Assembly: GCA_019787685.1 (NCBI GenBank)
Contig: JAHNUO010000037.1
Span: 1-64,000, forward strand
Direction: 5' to 3'
DNA length: 64,000 nucleotides
Origin: Chiua virens
Taxonomy: Eukaryota > Basidiomycota > Agaricomycetes > Boletales > Boletaceae
The notes beneath the pieces are model-generated. The model searched no databases. It saw only the letters and a program-made list of their open reading frames with translations, and was not told the DNA's origin. The translations under genes and the position numbers were made by a program. This document shows, one piece after another, positions 51,554 to 62,799 of the stretch; position 1 is the first letter of the stretch, and each line of letters opens with the position of its first letter.

Positions 51554-54517
51554 ATGTACATGTTTGTAGACTCTTTGTCGGGATGGGTGTTCATATCTAA
51601 TATAGCAGATGTGCCTTCCTTGATTGTCCTACTGGCAGTTGATGGAGTAGACAATCTTCTCCAGAATCTGGGGAGCTTGCATTTGATGTCAGCACAATAT
51701 CCACATCTGTCCTATGCCCTCTGGAACCCACTTTGCACTGGGCTGCTATTCTCATGTCTTCACCATAACTGGCAGATGATACCCATCGTTCACTCCAAAA
51801 GGATGTTTGTTTTATGCCCCTCTCTCCTTGAAAAGTGGTCAGAACTTGACAGCTTCCTCTCTCAGGTATTCAGGGCTCTCCCTGTCGAATGTTATCCCAA
51901 TGTTGTTGTCCGGCCCATTCCTTCCAATGCAGAGTATTTGAGTTCATATCCAACAAAGGATGTCATTTGTTTGGTGGCTAAGCACACACTCATGGCCTTT
52001 CAGCACCTTATTGCTCTGTGCTCATGGAAGATTGCCTCACATATGAAATTTGCTGATGATATCAGTTGGGTCAAAATTCTTGAGATGCTTTGAACCTTTC
52101 CTGTAGCTACATTCTCTCTCTCCAACCCCAGAGTGGGCACTGTTGTAGATGTCACTGATCATGCCTGCTTGGCATGTGTTCGACCTCTTTGCCATGGGCT
52201 AGTGCTCATCTACATTTGCTGGGGCAATTACAACGAGTTCTGTGAGCAGTATCATCAGCCCATATTTGAACATGTTCTAGACAGTGTGGATGATGCCTAG
52301 TGGATCAATTCTAACTACTATCCCACCCCGGAACTCCTCACAAGTGCCATTAATGTGTCTGGCCACCCCTCCGATTCTACCAGTGTTCCCCTGGGTGCTA
52401 CTCATGTTTTTCCACCACCTGTCAAGGAAAGTGGCCAGAAAAAAGGAGAGACATGGAAAGAGTTCTTTGCTCAGCACGTCCAGGCACATCCAACCATCCT
52501 AGCAAGAAAGTCCCCGATAGAAAAACAAAGGTGTGAGCAACATGCCCAGAATGCTCGTGCTACTCGAGCACCAGGACGAAAGGGTGCCAATGTGTTCTAT
52601 TGGGAGGAACACAACAGGTTCCGAATTTGCACCCTATCAGATACAATTACTACAACAAGATATGGTGCAACTATCACAATAAACAGCAGCACTATGATGC
52701 CTTCAAAGATGAGTGAGATATATGCACTGAATTCAACTCTGATGCCCAATCAGATGCTGGTGATGATGGCGACAACAGTGACAACAACAGTGTTATATAA
52801 CAACAACAATGACAATGACAACAACAACCCACCAATGGTCTCCAAAAAACTCCCAAAGTCCGTAGCATTCTGCTCTGCACCACATTTGATTCCACCAATT
52901 GTTCTGAGGGTCATTCAGTCCTCTATTCCTCCTATGATTCCTGGGTTACCTGTCGCCACGGTTGTGGGGTTCAAGTTGCCCTCTAGTGATCAACAGACCT
53001 CACGTGACAGGCTTTGAGAACCCAAGGGGTTTTCCAAAAGTCAGCTATCCATCTGTGAAGCTCAGTCAGAGACAAATCCTTCTGATGATCAGCCCATGCT
53101 ATGTGATCTTCCATCAGAGTGTTAGCCTCATCTTGATGATCAATAGCAACCATCTGTCAATGTCCACCTGGTCGAACAGCCAACATTGCAGCAAGAGGCC
53201 CAAGACTCTGGCCGTGTCTTCTCACAGTCAGCTGATGCTCTGTGATGCTCTGCCAGACCAGACATCTACTAGTGGGCAACTGCCATCCGCCAAGGCCCCC
53301 TTGGTCGAATCACAGATATCGCAGCCAATGGCCAAGGCCCTTTTAGAGGGCAATAGCCTGCCTGATCCCCAGCTGTCTGCTCATGCCCATCCTGTATCTG
53401 TTTTCACCGGTGATGAGGTGCCAGAATCTCAGGTTTCTCACATGATACATCTATAAGATGTCTTGGGAATGTGGTACAGGTTCAATGACTCCTCATCCTC
53501 TGGTGTGGTTCATCAAACGAATGACTCCCTTAGCTCCCTTGCATTGAAAATCTGCGAAGGTGAGTCAACCTTCCCCAGTAGTACTTCCCTTCATGAGGCT
53601 GCTGCTGCTTTCCTTGAGAAGCTCATGACAAGGCAGCCCCTTGATTCTGCCACCTCTGATTTGCTAGATGGCAGTCTTGTTAATGAATATGTGAGCAGTC
53701 ATCTTGCCATTTGACTGCAAGAAGGTTATCATGTTGGAGTGGATGGCACCAAAATGGTCAAGTTGTTCTATCTGATAACTCCCAAGGCTGTGGCCAGTGC
53801 GCTTGTCATATTCCTTGATGACCCTCTGGTGATCCTCTATGTTATCCATGCTGGATTGGGCCTAGACCCCTCTGACATTGCAATGGCGCTTGCATGCAAG
53901 GGTGTCCCTGTCAGCACTCATATTTTGTGTGATGGGGTTCCAACTGCAACTTATGATCCACCCTTTGGCCTAGGTTTCCTACCTTGTGATTATTGGCCAC
54001 ACTCATTGGATTATACTGCATATTTTCAAAGGGGGAATGGCCTGCTGCACCGAACATATGGCAGAGCTGCAATATTGAAAGGTGGAATCATTGGACATCT
54101 CGCATGTGAATCACTCAGAGATTGAGTCAACTTTCTTGTTACTTCTGGTCCATCTGATAACATTCTCCACTTTGGTTTCAAATGTGCATTAAGTTTGGGA
54201 ATGCACACTATTGGGATGATGACCTGCTTCTAGGTCAACAAGCTTGTTCTGGCCAACAGACTGCTGATATCTCATGGTGGCCCAAGCAGTCAACATGGGA
54301 GGCCAGTGATCTAAATGTGGGCTATTGGTCCACAGATGATGAAGCCTGGTACCAAAAGCCCCTTCAGAAAATTTGTGAGTACAATGAGAAGGGCAAACCT
54401 CCTTACCATAGTGCCTCTGATTGGCAGAAAGCCTTGAAGTACTGCAAAGACGCTACAAAGAAAGCTTGCAATTATGCCACACAGGCTGCTGAGCGCTGGC
54501 TTATCAACCATATGTGA
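51554..54517 (+). pseudogene. Large agaricomycete-specific protein (VFYWEE / DVSWWPK / NVGWW family), decayed
   Basis: Pieces in order: an N-terminal region (51554-52093) with LLEKWSELDSFLSQVFRAL and HTLMAFQHLIALCSWKIASH. Then WKEFFAQHVQAHP, EKQRCEQHAQNARATRAPGR and KGANVFYWEEHNRFRIC (52465-52630), with the continuation one base out of frame (KQQHYDAFKDE-stop-DICTEF, where Trp is expected). The C-terminal part is MDGTKMVKLFYLITPKAVAS, GLGFLPCDYWPHSLDYTAYF, RTYGRAAILKGGIIGHLACE, AHYWDDDLLLGQQ, and ADISWWPKQSTWEASDLNVG with YWSTDDEAWYQKPLQ, ending at 54517. I know this arrangement from long hypothetical proteins of mushroom genomes; function unknown. Stops and shifts throughout the middle (53020-53740) make it a pseudogene. 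CpG-poor. Confidence 0.65.
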
Positions 54518-55343
54518 TTTTATACTATTACATTTTAACGTACTATCCCCCACGAGTTAGTCATTTTTGAAAACACCCCAACAACTATTGTCCCTTTAGT
54601 CACACCTATGACATGTATAGTAGTTTCATAGCCAACATGATGTTGAATGATGTGAATCCATGAAGTATTCATTGAGATTGAAAAAACTGTGTGACAATGA
54701 GCAATATCTCCCGAGCAACCTAGACTTTCTATGGGCACGAGCAAACTTGAATGTCCAAGTTACACACCCAATTCATTTGTGTTCACAAGGTATCTCCCTT
54801 CTTCATTGCACTCCACTGCAAAGCTACCACACTTTATAGCCTGTGCTCGACAGGACTTACATGTTTGCATTCAGTACTGTACATATTTATGTAACTGGGG
54901 GGATAGTGCCTTAAATGTGACATTCTTTTGCATAATTGTTGTTCAGGCGACATCGCACCTAAGTGGGTGATCACCATGGCCAGGTGACCTTATTGTGTTA
55001 ACTGACAGCAATGATTATTTTCAGCATGCAAGCAATTAAGAAACAGTAAAACAATTAGAACAATTACATGTAGTAGTACTTAAGACGAGCAGCTTGTGTT
55101 AATTCCCTTCACCATCACCAGAAGAAACACCTTTACATTCTACCCACATCATGATAATCATGGGGAATATTCCCAGTAGACCATCCAATTCTGTCTGTGA
55201 AATTTTCAAAGTGAGTGTCATCCTCACCACCCTGCTGCTATATGAGCCAACTACCTCAGCTCCCTCACCGACAAAGAGGATCAACCTTACATATGGTGAT
55301 CTCCCCTGCTCCCCTGCTCCAGTACCCCACCCTGCTGAATGAC
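54518..55343. other. Intergenic, nothing firm
   Basis: A minus-strand frame at 55099-55365 has a hydrophobic LLGIFPMIIMMWVE segment but no recognised motif. Otherwise empty. Confidence 0.4.
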
Positions 55344-56880
55344 ATGTCTGACCCAGTAAGCACAAACCTGAAGGTGAGATTGAAGAGAAAGTTACCCAGA
55401 GATGATGGCTGGAACATCCATGAGTAAGTTTGCCCTCAACCTAACTGCACAGGCCACAGTGCTGATTCTTGTATAGCAACTACACAGACATGAGACCATG
55501 CTGAATATAACAAACCTGCAGTACTCCTTGCTTTTGTGTTTACCAGCCAAATTTCTCCTTTTGATCATTGAGGACCTAGACCAGGAATCACTCCAAAGGC
55601 TTTCACAAGTTTGCAAGTTTCTCTTAGAAATTGCCATGGAATGTTATCTGACAGTTTCAAAGTTTGGGCATATCCACCTAGTTGTGGGGGACTGTGACTA
55701 GAGGCTATTAAGAAATGAAGACTGCAAAGCCCTGCTGGTTTGGAGGTGTACAAACACATTCAGGGTACCCAAAGTTATCTGGTTTGCATGTTCAGGATGG
55801 ACAAGTGATTATCAATTTCAAGCTCTGTTAGTCTTCTTTGATTCACTCAAGGGGCTGGAATCTATACAACAGGCGCACCTCCTTCTCTATGTAGGCCCTA
55901 CACAAGACACCCATGGGTTACTATCCTGCCTGAAAAGTATTCAGGCATTGGGCTGTGAAGAGCTACATTGCAGTGGCAGCCCATGTAGAGGATTAAAAAC
56001 TTCACTCAATGGCCATATTGAGCCTTGTGCAAGTAATCTTCAAATACTTTGTATTGACTCCCCTCTGCTGTTCACAGGCAAGATTGTGTCTTTCACAACC
56101 ACAGTTCTGCATAACGCCCCTCTCTGGCATCTCATACTGACCAACACTGCCTTGGTGCCCGCAGAATGGACAATGCTATGACATCATTGAACCTCCCACA
56201 GCTCACCACCCTGGAAGTGGAGGCCAGATGTCCCATCCCTACCTTCATCAGCTTCCTCTCGAGACACCAGGTGCGCAAGCTACATGTTCTGTCAGACAAG
56301 CATTACATTACAAATGGAGTCAAGTTATGCTCACAAACTCAGGTTCTCATCCCTTTGCTTGCAAAGCTCAATGTCCCAGTGGAGGTGATAATCAGGTTGA
56401 TGTGCCTTATGGAAGTTCCCAAACCATTCTCAAGTGTCGCCATTTAACTGTATCCCTTGAGTGACTAACACTTGATCTTCCAGGTACTCATGGACTGCAT
56501 GGAGAAGTTCCCAGAGCTAGAGGAGTTGCAAATCACCATGCAGGATGAAATCAGTGCTCAAGCGATTTATGCAGTACTGGACATTAGGCATGTCTGCTCT
56601 CCCAAATGAATAACTCTTAGTCTTTTGGATGCAGGAGATAACCCTGATATTATTGTGAGTAGGGGTAATTCAGGCTCATCCAGGCTGACCCAGTGAGCCA
56701 CTTTAGACATATTGCACACCTTGGATGCGATCCTTTTCACAGATGCACAGACTCACACTGCACATGTGGAGTTCATTGTCCAATACGAGCTTACGAACCT
56801 GTTTCATGCATATTCATTGTTGGGGGAGAACCTATGCATAGATATTTTCAGGCATGACTGGGAAGAATGATGGGACATGT
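55344..56880 (+). pseudogene. F-box / LRR-like protein, copy B, decayed
   Basis: A short first exon MSDPVSTNLKVRLKRKLPRD ends at a GTAAGT donor (55422). The F-box region reads LPAKFLLLIIEDLDQESLQR with LSQVCKFLLEIAMECYLTVS (55540-55660). CKALLVWRCTNTFRVPKVIW parallels CKALLLWRRTDTHKIP of copy A. The LRR-like part (LWHLILTNTALVPAEWTML, LNLPQLTTLEVEARCPIPTF, ISFLSRHQVRKLHVLSD) parallels copy A's ITPHAWTTLL, PELHHFEVDDHCPL and NFLRRHPDVESLGIY. Frame breaks occur near 56180 and 56230, and a stop after VVGDCD. Known of the family: SCF substrate receptor. CpG is nearly absent, unlike copy A, so this copy is older or was methylated for longer. Confidence 0.65.
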
Positions 56881-56999
56881 GTATTACCCCGTATATGTAT
56901 ACTGTACTACCGAGCATTTCTTCGTAAATACTACTCGAAAGCTCAAAAGACACAAGAGAGTTAGGAAGGCTGTTGCAGCCGGGAATTAGCCAAGGGAAA

Positions 57000-58130
57000 A
57001 TCCAGTCAGAGACTACTCACAGTAAACTGCAGGCAGTGAGGAGAAACCGTCTGCAGTAAGCCATGAGCAATCTGAGAGACTAGAAGAGAAGATTATCGCC
57101 ATTGCTATGAATAAGACAAAGAAGTTCGAGATTACTCATAGCAGCCCACAGGAAGTCAGAAGGAACTGTCCACAGAGAGCTGCAAGCAATTTGAGAAAAG
57201 AGAAGATAAGTAGGGAAAGGATCATTGTCACCACAAGTAAACCAAGTTCGAGAGACATAACCCATGGGAAATGAGAAGGAACTGTCTGTAGTAAACTACA
57301 GGCAATCTGAGAAGGAAGAACAATGGTGGTCACCATCGCAGATGAGACCAAGAACATTTGAGAGACTACTCATAGTATACCACAGGCAGTGAGAAGAGGA
57401 AGGGGATCTCAGGCCAAGAAGGCTGAGTGGAGCAATGGTTGTTGTCACCACAAATAAGGCCAAGGTTAAAAGACACTATCTGTGGTAAACCATAGACAGT
57501 GAGTAGAGAGACACTCCTTGGTATTGAACACTGAGGAGTGAGAAGGTGGTAGTAGAGGAAGAGAGTGAAGGGACTTACTTAATCATGCATTGACGATTGT
57601 GCATGCATGTGCTTACATAATACAATACCTTCTTGGTTTTGGAAAGTTGTGACTTGTGTCTCTCTGAACCATTCTCCTCACTTCTCAGTGTTCAACACTA
57701 AGGAGTATCTTTCTCCTCACTGTCCACAGTTTACTGTGGGCAGTTCCCCCTTCTCACACAGATAGTGTCTTTTGACCTTGGCCTTATTCGTGGTGATGAT
57801 GACTATCACCTACTCTTCCTTCTTGGCCTGAGATCCCCTTCCTCTTCTCACTGCCTGTGATATACTATGAGTAGTCTCTCAAATGTTCTTGGTCTCATCT
57901 GTGATGGTGACTACCATCGTTCTTTCTTCTCAGATTGCCTATAGTTTACTACAGACAGTTCCTCCTCATTGCTCGTGGTTTACTGTGGGTAATGTCTCTT
58001 GGACTTGGTTTACTTGCAGCAATGATCAATACCATTTCTTCTCAGATTGTCTGCTTTACTGCAGACAGTCCCACATGTCATCATGGAGTAGTGATAATCC
58101 CCTTTGATCGTCACTCATTACTTTGGTCTG
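57000..58130. repeat. Foldback satellite element, copy 2
   Basis: The left arm (57000-57560) contains AGTAAACTGCAGGCAGTGAG, GAGAGACTACTCATAGTATA and GGCCAAGAAGGCTGAGTGG. The right arm (57661-58130) contains their reverse complements (TATACTATGAGTAGTCTCTC, CTTGGCCTGAGATCCCC). The spacer has GTGCATGCATGTGCTTACAT. It fills the gap between the convergent F-box B and WD40 B genes. Confidence 0.8.
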
Positions 58131-58165
58131 CCAATTTTCAATGCTACAACTTAGCACACTAGAGG

Positions 58166-59874
58166 AGTATGATGTCTACATGGTTCATCTCACCACCATT
58201 CCCATCTATCACCCATCCCTCTTGCAGGCTCCCATTACTTCTGCTATCATCCTCGTCTGATCCTTCACCTAATCTTGCGGTTGTCCTGGTTATAGTTGAA
58301 GGACTGCCTTTGACCATGAGCGAAGCTGGCTCTGTGACATGGTCCTGGACCCCTTGCCATGCTAGCTTTTCCCATGCTAGCTCTGGAGCATCATACTTGG
58401 CTACTTTGGCCTTTATTTTCTTCCATTTCACTCTAGCTACTGTCAATCATGCAGCGTGCAGTGGTTCTTGCATAGTCTGAGCATCCTCCCTCCACATAGA
58501 TGGTAGAAGTGTTGCAATGAGGTCTGCCACAGTTGTATTGCTTTTCCACTGATTCAAACCCTGTTTTTTTTTTTTTTTCATGTCGTCAGTTTGTAAACCT
58601 ACGCAGTTTTATGATGCATACCATCACAGTCAGCAGAATCACCAATGTGTGCAGAGTTACTGTAAAGGCTATATTCAGTGTCCAAAATGGTTGTCACTCC
58701 ATGAGGTCGTTCTTTTTGTGAGCCATTGGATCGTCCTTTAACCTATTACGGTTGTGCTTCCATATCGCAATGGTTGGATTAGGTGCATTGCTTGACATGG
58801 CAGTAATGATTGTGGAATGTGTTTCCCCATCATGGACCTTTATGCAACTGAATATAGCTGCAAGATATCAGGCAGTCTGGACATACCGCTATTGTTTGCA
58901 CCAGTCCTTCCTTCTTGTGCTGCAGCAGTTGCAGTCGGGTTCCCTGTTTGCAATCAAATATGTAAGCTGAACCATTATCACCTCCTCCAATGACAATTGC
59001 TCCCTTTTCTCCAAATGCCACCTGCTTCACTTTAGGGATGCTTGGCTTAGGGGGATATAAATGGATGAGGTGGCCAGATTCCATACTGTGAAGGTTCATC
59101 CCATCCATGACATTGTCAATCAAGAATACTGAATAGTTTTCATGAGCTGTGACACCTCTGCTGCAAAGGAATTATCAGATAATATCAATGTACCACAAAC
59201 CAGGATCATACATGGCTGACAATAAGCTGACAGTCTTAACCACCCTCCTGTCACTACAAACAGTGAACCTAATGGTAACCTCGTAAGTACCATCATGATA
59301 ACAAATGTCTTGTACTCACATTTGCCCATTGTACATTCCCCAAACATATAAGCTGTGTTGTGCATTAGTGAAAGCAATCCCTTTGGCTACTCTGGTGGCC
59401 AGTTGGATGCTCATGGACAGGACAAGAATATCATTGTCAAACACCCAAACCATGACCTGGCGTTCTTGTGTGCCAGTCACCAGTCGCACACCTGTCCCAG
59501 CAGGTATAGAATTGCTCATCACGCAAGTAATTTTGCTTCCCATGCCTACTTGCTTCACGACAACTTCTTCAAACTTTGTCTGTGACAGTTACATCGGAGT
59601 TCCTCCATGTGGGGTTATGACATCGCTGACCACTTTAGCTTTTGCTGCCTGATGCCAGAATATCAAGTATTCAAGACCTGTGCCGAAGCACAGAGTCTCG
59701 TGAGTGCCATCCTGGTGATTGTTAGTTCCAAACTTCTGTTCATTGTAGACTGAGTTACTCACTTCCACTTGCAAGCAAGTTTCCTTGCTCACTTATTGCA
59801 AGGCAATTTGTAGTGTCACATTGTTCCCAGTTTAATCACCCAGCCAGCTGATATCTTTGAGCAAAAGAAAGCAT
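58166..59874 (-). pseudogene. WD40-repeat protein with C-terminal membrane helix, copy B, decayed
   Basis: From ATG 59874 it reads MLSFAQRYQLAG, then TGA where copy A has Arg (YELVGRL), then CLAISEQGNLLASGS (first blade) at a GTGAGT donor. HETLCFGTGLEYLIFWHQ, RLVTGTQERQVMVWVFDND, LYVWGMYNGQM, VAFGEKGAIVIGGGDNGSAY and KEGLVQTIAV each match copy A in order. After an intron come TAMSSNAPNPTIAIWKHN and, past a stop, the helix FWTLNIAFTVTLHTLVILLT with a basic end. A Lys-rich tail (VKWKKIKAKVAKYD) ends at about 58166. At least three in-frame stops. CpG-poor, older paralogue of 24989-26795. Confidence 0.7.
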
Positions 59875-60114
59875 CGCAGACATATTGTCAAAAGACTATG
59901 GTGTTTCTGTACTCCTGAAACCGACTGCCTGTACCAATCTAGCTGTTGCTTATTGTTAGTTGGTGCTGGTGTTCATTGGCATTAGTGCAAGCCAAAAATG
60001 TTGACTTAACTAACAAATTGCAAGCAGTACAACAAAAGATGGTAACCATGAGGTACCAACATTGGAAACACTAGTGCTATGAGACAACAGGCGATTACCT
60101 GAAGACCCATTGTC

Positions 60115-60290
60115 AGCAATGGGCAATCAATTATTGACTTTCGTCACACAATAAGACAGTTGTCCTTCTACAAATGGGCTATTACCTAACTCACTGAGGG
60201 CTCATTGTAATGGCCTGTTGCCAGCAACAGGCACTCAATTGTTGACTTCATCCACACAATTAAGACAGTCATCCCCCTGTCAAGTAAGAC
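60115..60290. repeat. Degenerate direct repeat in an intergenic region
   Basis: GGCAATCAATTATTGACTTTCGTCACACAATAAGACAGTTGTCC-type sequence at about 60122 recurs at about 60222 as a GGCACTCAATTGTTGACTTC unit followed by CACACAATTAAGACAGTC. The period is roughly 100 bp. No gene lies between 59875 and 60448. Confidence 0.5.
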
Positions 60291-60448
60291 AACAGGTGAT
60301 TATGGGAACAATGTGTTGAATCAATTGTTAATTTTTATCATAGCAAATAATCACCTGCTGGGGGATAGCAATTACAAGGCCACCAAAAAAGATAGCATAA
60401 AAAACAGTTATTATTCACCAATAGTGTATTCACTCTTCTCAGTCTGAA

Positions 60449-62679
60449 ATGTCCATAGCCTTCCCAGAGTTGAACTTCTGGGAGGATCCCAATGCTATGG
60501 AGATTGATGACAATATTCCTGATCAATGGGTAGCCAATGGGCTAAAAAGATCATGTGTTCATCCCCAAGACAATGATTGTGACAGTGAATCTGATGCCGG
60601 ATATGAGATACCAAAGGATGAACAAGATCTGATACAGTAAGTACTTTCACTTAGCTGCAATAAATGCTAACTTTGGTCCAGGAGTGAATCCAATCCAGTG
60701 TTCATATCAAATTAGAGCTACAAGGGTACCTCCGAAATTCAGAGGACGCACTCATGATAGCTGTCAAACAGAATCAAGAACTTGCAATAAGTCCACCAAA
60801 AGCTGCATGCTCATCTCTATTGATGTTATGCATAGGCCATGAATAGTGGTCTGCAGAAAGCCTATGCAGCACAGGAAAAGGCATTAGAAGACTTCCAGTG
60901 AGAAGTTGAGGAGTGGACCCAGAAGGATTGCACTAAAACACAGAGAGAACTAAGGGTATGCAGAGTTTTGCTGAAGAGTGGGAGGGAGAGTGCTAATTAT
61001 GTGCAGGATCAGCAAGAAGCAATCAGCATGATGAGAAAAGAACTTGAAGTTGAGCACCAGAAGATCAAGAAAGAGAGGGAAAAAATAAAGGTGAGTCTTT
61101 CATCCTGGTGGAAGTTGATGCAGACTCTTGAACTCCAGAGACAGGTGCAAAAAGAGAACAAAATTGCCACAATGAGAAAGGCATATGAACGAGACTTGTA
61201 CAATGTTCAAGTAAGCATGAACAACAGATGCCCATATATACGGATTGCTGAGTCCATGGTATAGAGAAACCAGCCTACCTCAACAGCAACAGCAACATCT
61301 GATACCACATGCAGTACCACAGGGATGAACATTCTACAAGGGAATGGAATCCTACAAGAAAATACAAGAACACTTGCTCACAATGCACCAACACCACCTA
61401 AGAAGTCATTGAACAGAAGAGCCAGAACATCGAAAAGAGTAACAGAGCTCACTCATTTGATAGTAATTCCAGCATTCGAGTTGAGATGCACGAAGTAACT
61501 CATGCTACAGGCTGATGATATCACTGGTGATGCTGATATGGAGTCAATTGCTGACACAGAAGAACTGGGACCGTCATGGGGTAGAGACCAGCAGGGAAAT
61601 GAGTGGACCAGCCCATTTGAATACATGAGAAGTATGGAAGCTATGATGAATCGCCTGCTAGATGAGCATGGCTTCATGAAAGGAGCATTTTTACTGACAC
61701 CAAGGAAACAGAAAGCTAGAGAAAAACGATCCAAATTGTTTGAAGCATCTTGTGAGACTCCAGTATATTTATTGATTATGCACTTACCGTCTCCCAGGAA
61801 TATGTGCAGAATCTATTCAAGAGCATATATGACATCAAATGTGACAAGAGTTTCAGGAGCTTCACATCAGCAATGGGGAATCAGGTAAGAGCGTTCAAAC
61901 AGGGATGGGCCAGACCAGATATTGATTACCCACAGTGGGACATGAGGGCCATGAGAGCTTCTACTTGGAACAATGCTGTCATAGGGATTTTGACAGCAAA
62001 GCTTCTGGAAAATATTGAGGTAAAACTGCCACAATTCCTGCCCAAGTCCAGGGAATATTGGGAGAATGTCATCAGGGAGAAACTCACTCACATAAAGGCA
62101 GTGTAGGTCAAGGCCCAACCACAAATGACAGACGTGGGAACAATCAAGGACCCCAACCAGGTTGAACAATGCAGAATCACAGAGACTGAAAAGAGATTGG
62201 AAAGAATCAGGGTACAAGAATGCAGAGTGCAGGTAAGACATTGATTTTATGAAATATGATGGCTGATATCTTGGACACAGAAATTTAGCTGCCATCTCAA
62301 CATTGCTAAGTCACTGGCAGCAGCAAAGCAGACAGTTGATGCCGAAGATGCCAAGATCTGGGTATGGTTAACAGACATCTTGAAATAGCTAGGATTGAAT
62401 GGTATGAGTTCCAATGAAAGTGTGGCAGAAGATGACATTCACATGGTATATCGAACCAAGGTTATGCTGTGGAGAAGAGATATAGAGAGGGAGCTAGAGA
62501 TCATTGACAACCAGAGATTTGTGGACACAGATATATATACACCCAGAGGGTCAAAGCCAGTTAAAAGGATGAGAGGAAAAGGGAGTGCACCAAGTGCTCA
62601 TCATCCAGTGGCAAAGTTGCCAAAGGTTTTCTATGACAAGACTTGGCTCAAGAAGCAACCTCAGAGGTTTCATGATTAA
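60449..62679 (+). pseudogene. Coiled-coil protein gene, copy B
   Basis: The first exon (ATG 60449, MSIAFPELNFWEDPNAMEID) ends at a GTAAGT donor near 60639. A coiled coil follows (ISMMRKELEVEHQKIKKERE, 61026-61085) with a GTGAGT intron and RQVQKENKIATMRKAYERDL. The later part reads EYMRSMEAMMNRLLDEHGFM, DYPQWDMRAMRASTWNNAVI, PKSREYWENVIREKLTHIKA (compare RSDEYWEDAIAQKFARIKAR in copy A), then MLWRRDIERELEIIDNQRFV and KLPKVFYDKTWLKKQP before TAA at 62677. Stops at about 62106 and 62388 break it. Function unknown. CpG is nearly absent. Confidence 0.65.
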
Positions 62680-62799
62680 ATACCTGCAGAGAACTCTTTA
62701 TGGTACAACATCCTAGGTTGGCATTGCAAACATAGATACAAATTTGTACATACCTGGAGCAAGAAGTGACTGATCTGCAAGTGGATAATAAAACCACAA

